Part shown: one piece after another, positions 27,535 through 37,136 of the stretch | Position numbering within the stretch: position 1 is the first letter of the stretch | Layout of the letters: every line of letters begins with the position of its first letter | Assembly (NCBI RefSeq): GCF_002250565.1 | Contig: NZ_NMVJ01000008.1 | Span: 124,001-188,000, forward strand | Origin: Parenemella sanctibonifatiensis | GTDB taxonomy: Bacteria; Actinomycetota; Actinomycetes; Propionibacteriales; Propionibacteriaceae | Length of the DNA: 64,000 nt | Direction of reading: 5' to 3' | Notes under the pieces: generated by a model | Database searches by the model: none | What the model saw: only the letters and a program-made list of their open reading frames with translations | What the model was told of the DNA's origin: nothing | Made by a program: the position numbers and the translations under genes

Positions 27535-29295
27535 GCACATCTCGGTGATCGCGGTCGCCGGGTCGTGCGAGTACCGCAGCGACGTCAGCTTGGGTGCCAG
27601 CGTCACGTTGCGCCAGAACCGATCCCAGGTCAGCGGTTCGCTGACGGCGGCCTGCAACTCCACCAGTGGCTCGCACTGCAGCACCACCCGGGCGTCCTTG
27701 ACCTGCTGCGGCTCGTCGGGGTTCGGTTGCGCATAGCGAGCTTCCCGCCAGGCCTCGTCGCGGTAGGCGTGACCGGCGCGGGCTTCAAAGCCCTCCGGCA
27801 TGACCGTACGAGCGGTGATCGGGTCGGCGAGGGCATATCGGTCAGCGAGGAAGACCTCGGTCCCGGCAGCCACGCTGGGCATCCCCATCGAGTGGTGCGC
27901 CAGCACCACCCGGTCCATGGTGCCGGGCATCTCGAGGTAGGGGGCGCCGTCCTGCTGGACGACGTAGCGGTACTCACCGGCCTCCTGCATCGCCTTCATG
28001 CGGGTGCCGATCTCGTAGGTTTCGTAGCCCTTCCACCCCTTCGGGGTGGTGGTGTCGGCGACCCGGGAGGTGTAGAAGCCGCGCTCGTCGGCGATACCCC
28101 AGGGGCTGGGAAAGTCGACGTAGGGATAGCGCAGCACCACGCCACATGTCACCGACCAGGCCACCATGGCGCCGGTCGCGGCCGCAAAGGTGACGCGCAG
28201 GGTGCGCTCGGGGATCTGGATGGCAAACATCGGCACCAGCAGCGCAAAGGTCGCCGGGAGCAGGAACCGGGCATGCATGAAGTCGCCGCCGACCCGCACC
28301 ACATAGACGACGTGGATCAGCGCACCCGCCAGCGGCACCAGCAGCATCGCCCAGGTGCGCCAGTCATGCATCGGGGCGACCCGGCGCAGCAGCCACAGCA
28401 CCGCCACGGTGCCGCCGATCAGCAGCGGGACATAGAGGGCGTACGTGCCGACGTAGTCCCACAGGTACTTCAGGCCCGAGCCCCACCGGCTCTCCGAGGC
28501 GCCCTTGGCCAGGGCAGTGTTCGGCACCAGGGCGGCGTAGTAGCCCATCCGGAAGATCTCGTACGCCAGGAACGGGCCCAGGCCCACGGCGGCACCGACC
28601 AGCCAACTGCGTACCGAGAAGCGGCTGTCGATGAGGACGACGATGGCGAAGGTGGCGGCCAGCACCGTGATGTCGGGGCGGACCAGCGGGCCGAGCCCGA
28701 TGACCAGGGCGACCGGCCACGGCTGCCAGACCTCCAGCACCGTGTCCGGGTCGCGGTCGAAGCGGCGGACCACCAGCCACGCGCTGGCGCCGATCCAGGC
28801 CATCGTGAGACTGGTCTCGAGGCCGGACGTGGTGAAGTCCCACACCGGCGGCAGCACCGCGAAGACCAGGGCACCGAAGGGGACCACGACGCCGCGCGGG
28901 GTGCTCAGTTCAGGATCGCCGGCGCCCCGGCCGCCGCGGCGAACCATGTCGTGCAGCCGCAGCGCGGCGAGCGTGGCGAAGGCCATGCCCGCCACCATCA
29001 GCAGGATGCCGAGGCCGATCGACCACTTTTGCGGCGACCCGAAGGGCGCCACCGTGTCGAAGAGCCAGACCAAATACAGCCACAGGGTGCTGGTGCCCAA
29101 CTCGACGCGTTCACCGATGTTGAACACGGGTCCGTTGCCCGCCTGGAGCTGCATAATGACGCGCATGTTGATCCAGCCGTCATCACTGACCCAGCGCTGG
29201 ATCCAGCCTGCGACCGCCACCACAAGGATGGGCAGCAACAGCGCCCCCGCACTGAGGCGGGGGCGCGTTCCGAGGGCGGCGGCCAATCGGTTCAT
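27532..29295 (-). CDS. AftB/ZomB-like GT-C family membrane glycosyltransferase
   Basis: A 587-residue polytopic membrane protein. The N-terminal half has about ten hydrophobic helices and a first external loop with SDDGWINMRV and NIGERVELGTSTLW. The paired Asp and the GERVE...TSTLW context resemble AftB, the mycobacterial terminal arabinofuranosyltransferase that uses decaprenyl-phospho-arabinose. The soluble C-terminal half (about 380-587) is presumably outside. In organisms without mycolate envelopes the acceptor is unclear, so only the GT-C fold and lipid-linked sugar donor are inferred. It lies 12 bases after the sortase gene, in the same operon. Confidence 0.75.
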   Translation of the reverse strand: MNRLAAALGTRPRLSAGALLLPILVVAVAGWIQRWVSDDGWINMRVIMQLQAGNGPVFNIGERVELGTSTLWLYLVWLFDTVAPFGSPQKWSIGLGILLMVAGMAFATLAALRLHDMVRRGGRGAGDPELSTPRGVVVPFGALVFAVLPPVWDFTTSGLETSLTMAWIGASAWLVVRRFDRDPDTVLEVWQPWPVALVIGLGPLVRPDITVLAATFAIVVLIDSRFSVRSWLVGAAVGLGPFLAYEIFRMGYYAALVPNTALAKGASESRWGSGLKYLWDYVGTYALYVPLLIGGTVAVLWLLRRVAPMHDWRTWAMLLVPLAGALIHVVYVVRVGGDFMHARFLLPATFALLVPMFAIQIPERTLRVTFAAATGAMVAWSVTCGVVLRYPYVDFPSPWGIADERGFYTSRVADTTTPKGWKGYETYEIGTRMKAMQEAGEYRYVVQQDGAPYLEMPGTMDRVVLAHHSMGMPSVAAGTEVFLADRYALADPITARTVMPEGFEARAGHAYRDEAWREARYAQPNPDEPQQVKDARVVLQCEPLVELQAAVSEPLTWDRFWRNVTLAPKLTSLRYSHDPATAITEMC

Positions 29296-29307
29296 TCAGT
29301 TTGCCGT

Positions 29308-30045
29308 TCAGTCAGTCACCAGGTCTGCATAGAGGATGTAGCGCGCATCCCACTCGCCGGTGGAGTTGTTGAAGTCAGTACAGATGACTATCGCCAGCTG
29401 CGGATCGCCGCTGTTAGTGTACAGCACGTCCGAGTCGGGATCGTAGTCTGAAACCTTCAGGTGCACCATTTCGCGGAACTCGTAGCACGCGGTGCTGCCG
29501 CCGTCTCCGGACATCTCGATGCGGTCGCCCGCCTTGAGCAGACCGTCCTCCAAGGCGTTGCCGAGGGCACCGCCGTTGCGGTACGTGTGAATCGTCAGGA
29601 CGACATTGCCCTGCTCGCTACCGACCTTGGGTCCGCCGTTGTACCAGCCAACCGTGTGGGAGGCGTTCTTGGGTGGGGCTGCCGCGGCCCCGTTCTCGTC
29701 CAGTCCGAGCGACAGCACCGGGGAGTTGACGCCGCGGTCCTCGACGATGAAGCGCTTGGGGTTGTTGATTTCGCCGACCGTGCAGCCTTCCGGGGGGCCG
29801 CTGGGCTCCTCGGTGGGGGCGGGCGCCGGCGGCGTCGAGGGCTCGGGCTCTTCGGGGGTCGGGCTCGGTGCCGGCGCGGAGCTGCTCGGGGTGTCCGTGG
29901 TGGTGGGAGGCGGCGGCAGCGTGGAGGGCTGGTTGTTGTTCTGGGTCAGGAACCAGCCCAGGGCCAACGCCAGGCAGATGACGATCACACCCACGCCGGT
30001 GCCGATGCGTACACCTTTGCGTTGCCACAGTTCGGTTGCGTTCAC
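29308..30045 (-). CDS. Class F-like sortase
   Basis: Sortases are membrane-anchored cysteine transpeptidases. Class F members are typical of actinobacteria and their substrates are poorly known. The 245-residue protein has one N-terminal membrane helix (about 14-33), a Pro/Thr/Ser-rich linker (about 40-85) and a sortase domain. The candidate triad is H153 (TIHTY), C222 (VICTDF) and R235 (DARYI). C88 and C187 could form a disulfide. The start is GTG 30045 with GAGAGG upstream. No LPXTG-type substrate gene is adjacent. The promoter carries a DNA-damage type motif. Confidence 0.85.
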   Translation of the reverse strand: MNATELWQRKGVRIGTGVGVIVICLALALGWFLTQNNNQPSTLPPPPTTTDTPSSSAPAPSPTPEEPEPSTPPAPAPTEEPSGPPEGCTVGEINNPKRFIVEDRGVNSPVLSLGLDENGAAAAPPKNASHTVGWYNGGPKVGSEQGNVVLTIHTYRNGGALGNALEDGLLKAGDRIEMSGDGGSTACYEFREMVHLKVSDYDPDSDVLYTNSGDPQLAIVICTDFNNSTGEWDARYILYADLVTD

Positions 30046-30087
30046 GATCGCCTCTCATCTGCCGCTCAGATTGATCCCGCCGCGACC

Positions 30088-30110
30088 ATCTTAGGGGGCG
30101 ATGCCGACAA
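30088..30110 (-). promoter_or_regulatory. Sortase operon promoter with RecA-NDp/PafBC-like motif
   Basis: Read on the minus strand: TTGTCGGCA (30110-30102), eight bases, TAAGAT (30093-30088). The spacing is identical to that in front of polA and the uvr genes. The leader would be about 36 bases with a normal ribosome-binding site. Confidence 0.65.
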
Positions 30111-30149
30111 CCCCCAGTCGAACCGGGAACAGGCGATCGGGGAACCGGA

Positions 30150-30179
30150 TTGACCCGGCTGGCAAGGAATCGTTACGAT
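30150..30179 (+). promoter_or_regulatory. rpsA promoter
   Basis: TTGACC at 30150-30155 and TACGAT at 30174-30179 with an 18-base spacer form one of the best housekeeping promoters in the window. Transcription from here gives a leader of about 200 bases before rpsA. The interval from 30046 to 30387 holds only this promoter, the divergent sortase promoter and the leader. Confidence 0.75.
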
Positions 30180-30387
30180 AGCTGAGCGCTGTGACCTGTG
30201 CGACTTCGGACCGAGCAGGTTGCGCAGTGACTGGGCCCGATCCATGGGCCGGGGTTTGTGTTGAGTCTCAATTCTCTCCCGCCGAGTCGGCCGAGGGGAA
30301 GTTCAACTCGCCAGGGCCGGGATGGGTGATCCAGTCAGGGGTCACGGTGCACCGTCGACAACACCAAAAAACCGGAGCACCCACTAC

Positions 30388-31854
30388 ATGACCTCCTCCC
30401 TCGAGGCTGCCCCTCAGGTGGCTGTTGATGACCTCGGCTCGCCCGAAGCCCTTCTTGAGGCCATCGACAAGACCATCAAGTATTTCAACGACGGTGACAT
30501 CGTCACCGGCACCGTCGTCAAGGTCGATCGCGACGAGGTTCTCCTCGACATCGGCTACAAGACCGAAGGCGTGATCCCTTCCAAGGAACTCTCCATCAAG
30601 CACGACGTGGACCCCTTCGAGGTGGTCCAGGTCGGCGATGAGGTCGAGGCCCTGGTCCAGCAGAAGGAGGACAAGGAAGGTCGCCTCATCCTGTCCAAGA
30701 AGCGGGCTCAGTACGAGCGCGCCTGGGGCACGATCGAGAAGCTCAAGGAAGAGGACGGCGTCGTCACCGGCACCGTCATCGAGGTGGTCAAGGGCGGCCT
30801 CATCGTCGACATCGGTCTGCGTGGCTTCCTGCCCGCGTCGCTGGTGGAGATGCGCCGGGTCCGCGATCTGCAGCCCTACGTGGGCGCTGAGATCGAGGCC
30901 AAGATCATCGAGCTGGACAAGAACCGCAACAACGTGGTCCTGTCCCGCCGCGCTTGGCTGGAGCAGACCCAGTCCGAGGTGCGGATGAACTTCCTCACCC
31001 AGCTCCAGAAGGGTCAGATCCGCAAGGGTGTCGTCTCCTCGATCGTCAACTTCGGTGCGTTCGTGGATCTCGGCGGCGTCGACGGTCTGGTCCACGTGTC
31101 CGAGCTGTCCTGGAAGCACATCGACCATCCGGGCGAGGTTGTCGAGGTCGGCGATGAGGTCACCGTCGAGGTGCTGGACGTCGACATGGACCGCGAGCGC
31201 GTCTCGCTGTCGCTGAAGGCCACCCAGGAAGACCCGTGGCAGGCGTTCGCTCGCCTGCACCAGATCGGCCAGATCGTTCCCGGTCGCGTCACCAAGCTGG
31301 TGCCCTTCGGTGCCTTCGTGCGCGTCGAGGAAGGCATCGAGGGTCTGGTGCACGTCTCCGAACTGGCCCAGCGCCACGTGGAGATCCCCGAGCAGGTCGT
31401 CACCGTCAACGACGAGGTCATGGTCAAGATCATCGACATCGATCTCGATCGTCGCCGGATCTCGCTGTCGCTGAAGCAGGCCAACGAGAGCGTCGACGTG
31501 ACCGCCGACGACTTCGACCCGGCGCTGTACGGCATGACCGCTTCCTACGACGACCAGGGCAACTACATCTACCCCGAGGGCTTCGATCCGGAGACCAACG
31601 AGTGGAAGCCCGGCTACGAGGAGCAGCAGGCCGCCTGGGAGCAGCAGTACGCCGAGGCCCAGGCTCGCTGGGAAGCTCACAAGCGCCAGGTCGAGGATGC
31701 CGAGAATGCCGTCGAGGAGGCCGCTGCCGCTCCGTCGGCGCAGGCCGGCTCGGCGTACTCCGCCTCCAGCTCCACCAGCGAGGGCGAGGGTTCGCTGGCG
31801 TCGGACGAGGCGCTGCAGGCGCTTCGCGACAAGCTGACCGGCGGCGGCAACTGA
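30388..31854 (+). CDS. rpsA: Ribosomal protein S1
   Basis: S1 binds mRNA and helps load it on the 30S subunit. The 488-residue product has four S1 (OB-fold) domains, at about 36-110, 125-190, 210-280 and 295-365, visible as repeated GDxVxGxVxxVxxxGxxVD patterns, followed by an acidic, Gln/Tyr-rich C-terminal region typical of actinobacterial S1. ATG 30388 is chosen, with GGAG upstream at long spacing. It is followed by a very strong terminator. The coaE gene that often follows rpsA in actinobacteria is not present. Confidence 0.97.
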   Translation: MTSSLEAAPQVAVDDLGSPEALLEAIDKTIKYFNDGDIVTGTVVKVDRDEVLLDIGYKTEGVIPSKELSIKHDVDPFEVVQVGDEVEALVQQKEDKEGRLILSKKRAQYERAWGTIEKLKEEDGVVTGTVIEVVKGGLIVDIGLRGFLPASLVEMRRVRDLQPYVGAEIEAKIIELDKNRNNVVLSRRAWLEQTQSEVRMNFLTQLQKGQIRKGVVSSIVNFGAFVDLGGVDGLVHVSELSWKHIDHPGEVVEVGDEVTVEVLDVDMDRERVSLSLKATQEDPWQAFARLHQIGQIVPGRVTKLVPFGAFVRVEEGIEGLVHVSELAQRHVEIPEQVVTVNDEVMVKIIDIDLDRRRISLSLKQANESVDVTADDFDPALYGMTASYDDQGNYIYPEGFDPETNEWKPGYEEQQAAWEQQYAEAQARWEAHKRQVEDAENAVEEAAAAPSAQAGSAYSASSSTSEGEGSLASDEALQALRDKLTGGGN

Positions 31855-31885
31855 TCGCCGACTGAAAGCCCGGCCCATCGGGCCC

Positions 31886-31929
31886 ACAGACCACGGGTCG
31901 TCGCCTTCGGGCGGCGGCCCGTGGTCTGT
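31886..31929 (+). terminator. rpsA terminator
   Basis: Arms 31886-31905 and 31910-31929 form a 20-bp stem (18 Watson-Crick and two G-U pairs) capped by a TTCG tetraloop, 31 bases after the rpsA stop. No long T-run follows. Between it and the next gene (31930-32115) nothing else is recognised. Confidence 0.9.
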
Positions 31930-32115
31930 CTGAGCCCAGAGTCGAGGTGCTCCGTCGGTACTGGAACCGAGCGCCGCTGGCGCAGCGTCAGGCCCAGCGG
32001 TAGGAATTCTGACCCGCAGGAGCGGACAGGGCCGGCGTTCTGAGCCATCATGTAAGTGGTCGGAGCTGGCGATTCCCCCGAACTCGTCGCCAGACCCGTA
32101 GGGGAGGAGAAAACC

Positions 32116-33390
32116 GTGGAATGTCCACGCTGCCACGCGACCATGCCGGAGGTGTCCCACTTCTGCCACAACTGTGGTCAGGATGTCCGGACACCGGATC
32201 TGGCCCGACGCAAGACTTTCGCCGTCAAGCCGGATGAGCCGGTGGCGTCCTTTGCCATTGTGTCCTCGATCATGCCGCGCGGTGCGGGTGATCGGCCCCA
32301 GACCTATCGGGTCGCTTTGCTGGTCGCCCTGACAGCGGCGCTGCTGACGGCGATCTTCGGTGCGCTGCCCTTCGCAGTGATGCTGGCGGCCTTCTCGATC
32401 CCGATCGTCTACATCGTCTACATGTACGACGTGAACCTGTGGGAGGACGAGCCTATTCCGGTCACCGCACTGACCTTCGTGCTGACCGGTGCACTCACCG
32501 TCGCCTGGACCTTGGCTTGGCTGATGCTGCGCAACGACGCGCCAGTGCTGCCCGGCATCGACGGCCTGTCGGCCGGCCCGACCGTGCAGGGTTTCCTGGT
32601 CACGGCGCTGTTGGTGCCGATCGTCGGCGAGGCAATCCGTCAGGTCGGTCCGTTGATCCTGGCCAGCCGCCCCGAGTTCGACGACCTGATGGACGGTCTC
32701 ACCTTCGGTGTCATCTCGGGTGTGGCGTACGCCTGCTTCGAGACGATCGTGCTGCACTGGCCGCTGGTCACCGGCGGCTTCGTCGGCATCCAGGAGCCGG
32801 CCCAGTGGGCCACCCTGATGTTCCTGGAGGGCTTCGTGAAGCCCCTCATCTACGGCACCGCCAGCGGTATCGCCTGTGCGGAGTTTTCCGGGCTGGGGCG
32901 CGGCTACGACGGTTTCACGCCGCGGTACTTCCGGGGCCTCGCGGAGGCGCTGCTCGCGGTCATCCTCTACCAGGGCGGTGTCTACCTGTTCGCCTTCCTG
33001 CCCTATGGCCGGACCTTCTCGGTGATGGTCGCGGTGCTGTGGGGGATGGCGATCTTGGGCGTGCTGATCCTGCGGATCCGCAACGTCCTCCACCACGGCC
33101 TGATGGAGGCCGCGCTGGAGAGCGCTGCCCGACGCGGTGGTGTCGGCGACGGCGAACTGGAGTTCTGCCCTCGCTGTGAGATGCCGTTGGTCCAGGGTGC
33201 AGTCTTCTGCAATGCCTGCGGCTCGAACACGCGTACGGCGGTCAAACCACACCGGGACAAGAAGGCTGCGCCGGTCGCCGAAGCGGTGGGCGTGAACGCA
33301 TCCCCGGGAGCCGCCGAGTCGGCCCCGCCGTCGCAGCAGCGCGATCAGGACAACCCGCAGGACAGCACGACTGAGGGAGGCGACCGATGA
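32116..33390 (+). CDS. Zinc-ribbon PrsW-like membrane protein
   Basis: A 424-residue protein with an N-terminal zinc ribbon (C3, C6, C17, C20), about eight membrane helices and a second C-terminal zinc ribbon (FCPRCEMP...FCNACGS) followed by a disordered tail. The helices include PIVGEAIRQVGP and ACFETIVLHW, which resemble the glutamate motifs of PrsW-type intramembrane metalloproteases. The full EExxK motif is not seen, so protease activity is uncertain. GTG 32116 with GGGGAGGAG upstream is chosen. It overlaps the next gene by ATGA, so the two probably work together. Confidence 0.7.
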   Translation: MECPRCHATMPEVSHFCHNCGQDVRTPDLARRKTFAVKPDEPVASFAIVSSIMPRGAGDRPQTYRVALLVALTAALLTAIFGALPFAVMLAAFSIPIVYIVYMYDVNLWEDEPIPVTALTFVLTGALTVAWTLAWLMLRNDAPVLPGIDGLSAGPTVQGFLVTALLVPIVGEAIRQVGPLILASRPEFDDLMDGLTFGVISGVAYACFETIVLHWPLVTGGFVGIQEPAQWATLMFLEGFVKPLIYGTASGIACAEFSGLGRGYDGFTPRYFRGLAEALLAVILYQGGVYLFAFLPYGRTFSVMVAVLWGMAILGVLILRIRNVLHHGLMEAALESAARRGGVGDGELEFCPRCEMPLVQGAVFCNACGSNTRTAVKPHRDKKAAPVAEAVGVNASPGAAESAPPSQQRDQDNPQDSTTEGGDR

Positions 33391-34349
33391 GTCAGTGGGG
33401 CGGATACAACCAGGGTGGTCAGCCCGGACCTCAGGGTCAGGGTGGCTACGGCCAGCAGCAACCCCAGCAGGGCTACGGACCTCAGCAGGGTCAGGGTGGC
33501 TACGGCCAGCAGCAACCCCAGCAGGGCTACGGGCCCCAGCAGGACCAGGGGGGCTGGGGCCAGCAACAGCCGCAGCAGGGCTTCGGGCCCCAGCAGCAGT
33601 ACGGCCAGCAGGGCGGCTACGGGCAGCAGCAGTTCGGCCCGCAGGGCGGCTACGGTCAGCGGCCGCCGTCCGGCCCCAAGCGGGCCTCCACCACCATGAT
33701 CGTGGGCATCGTGGTGGCAGCGCTGATCGCGGTCGCCGGTATCGGAGGCGCGGCATGGTTCCTCACCAAGGAGGAGGATCCGCCACCGCCGCAGATGCCG
33801 CCGACCACGGCTCCGCAGACCACCGAACCCACCAGTGGGCCGACCTCGTCGGGGCCGACATCGGCGCCGCCGACCCAGACGCCGCAAAGCGGTGACGAGG
33901 AAGTCACGATCTCCGGGATCACTTTCACGGTGCCGAGGGACTGGGACATCGTCAAGCAGGACGACCGATCGGTGACGCTGGCCAAGGACGGCACCCAGAT
34001 CTACATCCAGCCGGGCCGATTCGCGCCGGGGCACACCTCGGACGAGGCAATGACGAACTACCTCGACCAGCTGGAGGAGCGTGGGACTGTCCAGAACGCC
34101 GAGCGGGGCGACTTGCTCACGCTCGACATCCATCCGGCCTTGTATGGCACCGAGAGTCACCTTGTCGGGACCTCGAGTACGGGCGGCGGTTCGTCCAAGA
34201 TCCGGGTCAGCGCCGTCTATTTCGTCCACAAGGAGACCGGTAAGGCCCTGCTCGGCGTGCTCATCGCCTCCCCGGACAAGACCCAGGAGTACGGCCCCGA
34301 GTGGGCCGGCATCGTGAGCACCGGTCTCGAGGACTTGGCCGAAGGCTGA
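33387..34349 (+). CDS. Membrane protein with Gln/Gly repeats and an extracellular domain, function unknown
   Basis: A 320-residue protein not recognised by function. Residues 1-100 are low complexity (Gly, Tyr, Gln, Pro) with three 18-residue units of the [16 protein letters not shown] type. One membrane helix lies at about 103-126, then a Pro/Thr linker (130-170). The outside domain (about 172-320) has [20 protein letters not shown], like small secreted substrate-stability domains. The start ATG overlaps the upstream PrsW-like gene. Such Q/G-rich cytoplasmic tails are common in actinobacterial one-helix membrane proteins. Confidence 0.8.
   Translation: MSQWGGYNQGGQPGPQGQGGYGQQQPQQGYGPQQGQGGYGQQQPQQGYGPQQDQGGWGQQQPQQGFGPQQQYGQQGGYGQQQFGPQGGYGQRPPSGPKRASTTMIVGIVVAALIAVAGIGGAAWFLTKEEDPPPPQMPPTTAPQTTEPTSGPTSSGPTSAPPTQTPQSGDEEVTISGITFTVPRDWDIVKQDDRSVTLAKDGTQIYIQPGRFAPGHTSDEAMTNYLDQLEERGTVQNAERGDLLTLDIHPALYGTESHLVGTSSTGGGSSKIRVSAVYFVHKETGKALLGVLIASPDKTQEYGPEWAGIVSTGLEDLAEG
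33435..33596 (+). repeat. Three tandem 54-bp coding units
   Basis: Units start at 33435, 33489 and 33543. The first two are nearly identical at the DNA level and the third has diverged (Trp and Phe replace Tyr). They encode the Q/G-rich cytoplasmic tail of the membrane protein. Confidence 0.85.
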
Positions 34350-34371
34350 GCCGCTGCGCTACCAGCGAAAA

Positions 34372-34394
34372 CTGTCGGCCAGCCCGCGTACGCT
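34372..34394 (+). promoter_or_regulatory. uvrB promoter with RecA-NDp/PafBC-like motif
   Basis: CTGTCGGCC (34372-34380), eight bases, TACGCT (34389-34394). The -10 ends seven bases before the uvrB ATG, so the mRNA would be leaderless. Confidence 0.75.
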
Positions 34395-34401
34395 GTTGGT
34401 C

Positions 34402-36483
34402 ATGCGACCCGTGACCGATCTGCAGCGCAAGGTGGCCGACTTTCGCGTCCACAGCGACTTTGAGCCCGCCGGTGACCAGCCGGCCGCGATCGACGCGCTG
34501 GAGGAGCGGATCAGGGCCGGCGAACAGGACGTGGTGCTGCTGGGTGCGACCGGCACCGGCAAGACTGCGACGGTTGCTTGGCTCACCGAGCGGTTGCAGC
34601 GTCCGGTGCTGGTGATGCAGCCCAACAAGACCTTGGCGGCCCAGTTCGCCAACGAACTGCGTCACTTCTTCCCGGAGAACGCCGTCGAGTACTTCGTCAG
34701 TTACTACGACTACTACCAACCTGAGGCGTACGTCCCGCAGACCGACACCTACATCGAGAAGGATTCCTCCCTCAACGAGGAGGTGGAGCGGCTGCGGCAC
34801 TCCGCAACCGCCTCACTATTGACCAGGCGGGACTGCATCGTGGTCGCCACCGTGTCAGCGATCTACGGTCTGGGCACGCCCCAGGAGTACGTCGACCGGA
34901 TGATCCGGCTCCAGGTGGGGGAGACACTGGACCGTGACGACTTCCTGCACCAGCTGGTCGGCATCCAGTACGCCCGCAACGACCTGGCTGCCACCCGTGG
35001 CACCTTCCGGGTCCGGGGCGACACGGTCGAGGTGTTTCCGATGTGGGAGGAGTTGGCGTGGCGGGTCGAGTTCTTCGGCGACGAGATCGACCAGATGTCC
35101 ACCCTCAACCCGCTCACAGGTGAGGTGACCCGGGAGAACTCCGAGATGTACATCTTCCCGGCCAGCCACTACGTCGCCGGGCCGGAGCGGATGGAGCGCG
35201 CGATCGCGGGCATCGAGGCCGAGCTCGAGGAGCGGCTGGCTGAGTTGGAGACCCAGAACAAGCTGCTGGAGGCGCAGCGGCTGCGGATGCGGACCAGCTA
35301 TGACATCGAGATGATGCGTCAGATCGGCACTTGTTCGGGCATCGAGAACTACTCGCGCCACATCGATGGCCGCGCGCCCGGGTCGGCCCCGAACTGTCTG
35401 CTGGACTACTTCGCCGAGGACTTCGTGCTGGTCATCGACGAGTCCCACGTGACCGTGCCGCAGATCGGCGGCATGTATGAGGGCGACATGTCCCGCAAGC
35501 GCACCCTGGTCGACTTCGGTTTCCGACTGCCGAGCGCGATGGACAACCGGCCGCTGCGGTTCGAGGAGTTCACCGAACGTATCGGCCAGACGGTCTATCT
35601 GTCAGCGACGCCAGGGGCGTACGAAACCGCCCGCAGCGATGGCGTCGTGCAGCAGATCATCCGACCCACCGGCCTGGTCGACCCCGAGGTGGTCGTGAAG
35701 CCGACCAAGGGACAGATCGATGACCTGATGGGCGAGATCCGGCAGCGCACCGCCCGCAACGAGCGGGTGCTGGTGACCACGCTGACCAAGAAGATGGCCG
35801 AGGACCTCACCGACTATCTGCTCGAGAACGGTGTCCAGACGCGTTATCTGCACTCCGAGGTCGACACCCTCCGTCGGGTCGAGCTGCTGCGGGAGTTGCG
35901 GATGGGCGAGTACGACGTGCTGGTCGGCATCAACCTGTTGCGGGAGGGCCTGGACCTGCCTGAGGTGTCACTGGTGGCGATCCTGGACGCAGACAAGGAG
36001 GGCTTCCTGCGCAGTGATCGGTCGCTGATCCAGACCATCGGCCGTGCCGCCCGCAACGTCAACGGTCAGGTCCACATGTACGCCGACAAGATCACCGATT
36101 CGATGGAACGCGCGATCGAGGAGACCAACCGGCGCCGCGACATCCAGATCGCGTACAACAAGGAACACGGCATTGACCCGACGCCGCTGCGCAAGCGGAT
36201 CGCCGACATCACCGACATGCTGGCCCGCGAGGATGCCGACACCGACGAGTTGATGAAGCGGACCCGCACTTCGGACAAGCCGGTGGCGCCCACGCCGGGG
36301 CTGCCGAACTCTGCTGCCCGGTCCGAACTGCCCGCAGCAGAGCTCGCCGATCTGGTGCACCAGCTGACCGACCAGATGCATGCCGCGGCGCAGAACCTCG
36401 AGTTTGAGCTGGCTGCGCGGTTGCGTGACGAGGTCTCCGACCTCAAGAAGGAGCTGCGACAGATGGTGGAGGCGACGAAGTAA
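34402..36483 (+). CDS. uvrB: Excinuclease ABC subunit B
   Basis: UvrB receives damaged DNA from UvrA and directs UvrC incision. The 693-residue helicase-like protein has Walker A G48-A-T-G-T-G-K54-T, the beta-hairpin region [24 protein letters not shown] (VIDESHVT), motif VI (QTIGRAARN) and a C-terminal UVR domain (about 655-690) for UvrC contact. ATG 34402 is chosen; an in-frame TTG at 34396 falls in the promoter spacer. Gene order around it resembles mycobacteria. Confidence 0.97.
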   Translation: MRPVTDLQRKVADFRVHSDFEPAGDQPAAIDALEERIRAGEQDVVLLGATGTGKTATVAWLTERLQRPVLVMQPNKTLAAQFANELRHFFPENAVEYFVSYYDYYQPEAYVPQTDTYIEKDSSLNEEVERLRHSATASLLTRRDCIVVATVSAIYGLGTPQEYVDRMIRLQVGETLDRDDFLHQLVGIQYARNDLAATRGTFRVRGDTVEVFPMWEELAWRVEFFGDEIDQMSTLNPLTGEVTRENSEMYIFPASHYVAGPERMERAIAGIEAELEERLAELETQNKLLEAQRLRMRTSYDIEMMRQIGTCSGIENYSRHIDGRAPGSAPNCLLDYFAEDFVLVIDESHVTVPQIGGMYEGDMSRKRTLVDFGFRLPSAMDNRPLRFEEFTERIGQTVYLSATPGAYETARSDGVVQQIIRPTGLVDPEVVVKPTKGQIDDLMGEIRQRTARNERVLVTTLTKKMAEDLTDYLLENGVQTRYLHSEVDTLRRVELLRELRMGEYDVLVGINLLREGLDLPEVSLVAILDADKEGFLRSDRSLIQTIGRAARNVNGQVHMYADKITDSMERAIEETNRRRDIQIAYNKEHGIDPTPLRKRIADITDMLAREDADTDELMKRTRTSDKPVAPTPGLPNSAARSELPAAELADLVHQLTDQMHAAAQNLEFELAARLRDEVSDLKKELRQMVEATK

Positions 36484-36553
36484 GCAGGGTTCCGACACGC
36501 GCGAAGGCAGGCTAGGGTCGTCAGCAGTTCATCGTCCAGCGAAGGAGCTCCTG

Positions 36554-37117
36554 ATGAATCACCACCCCGACCCATGGCGCCGTGAGAGCCGAACTCTCAC
36601 CCGTCGCAGCGTGCTCGGCGCGGCCGGACTTGCGGCTGTGGCCGCAGCGGTCCCGCCAACCCTCGGGGCTCACGCGGCGCCGCGTCCGACTTCCTCATCG
36701 GTCGACCGCATGATCGACGAGCAAGCCGACTTCATCCTGTCGAAGCGGCTGCCCAGCGGCGCGCTGCTGGCCCCGAACGACACCACCATCACGCCCTATT
36801 TCGTGTCCTGGGGGCCGATGGGACTCGCCCAGGTGTCCGACCCACAGATCCCGGCGACGTTGGCCAACTACCTTCAGTGGTACCTGGACCACCTCAACAC
36901 CGCAGAGCAGGATCCGTACGGCATCCCCGGCACCGTGTTCGTGTACGACTACGACCCGGCTCCGCGGTGCTGATGGGGGACGGCGCTGACGTGCTGCGGT
37001 TCTTCGATGCGCTGCGGGAGCGGTACGGGACCGGCTGGGGGGGGGGACAACTGGTATGTCGGTGAGGCTGGGCACGTGCTGCGTGCGGCGGTTGCCCTCC
37101 GCGATTCTGTGGCCTGA
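36554..37117 (+). pseudogene. Frameshifted Tat-exported protein remnant
   Basis: The reading frame starts at ATG 36554 after AAGGAG. It encodes a clear Tat signal (TRRSVLGAAGLAAVAAAVPP...AHA) and a folded-looking start of a secreted protein, then stops at 36973. Coding continues in another frame (VLMGDGADVLRFFDALRERYG) up to a run of ten G at 37037-37046. With nine G it would continue as DNWYVGEAGHVLRAAVALRDSVA to 37117. At least two frame changes and probably an internal deletion are therefore needed. The family is not certain. A TAGGGT hexamer at 36511-36516 may be its -10. Confidence 0.7.
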
Positions 37118-37136
37118 GCGACGCTGCGGCCTGATT

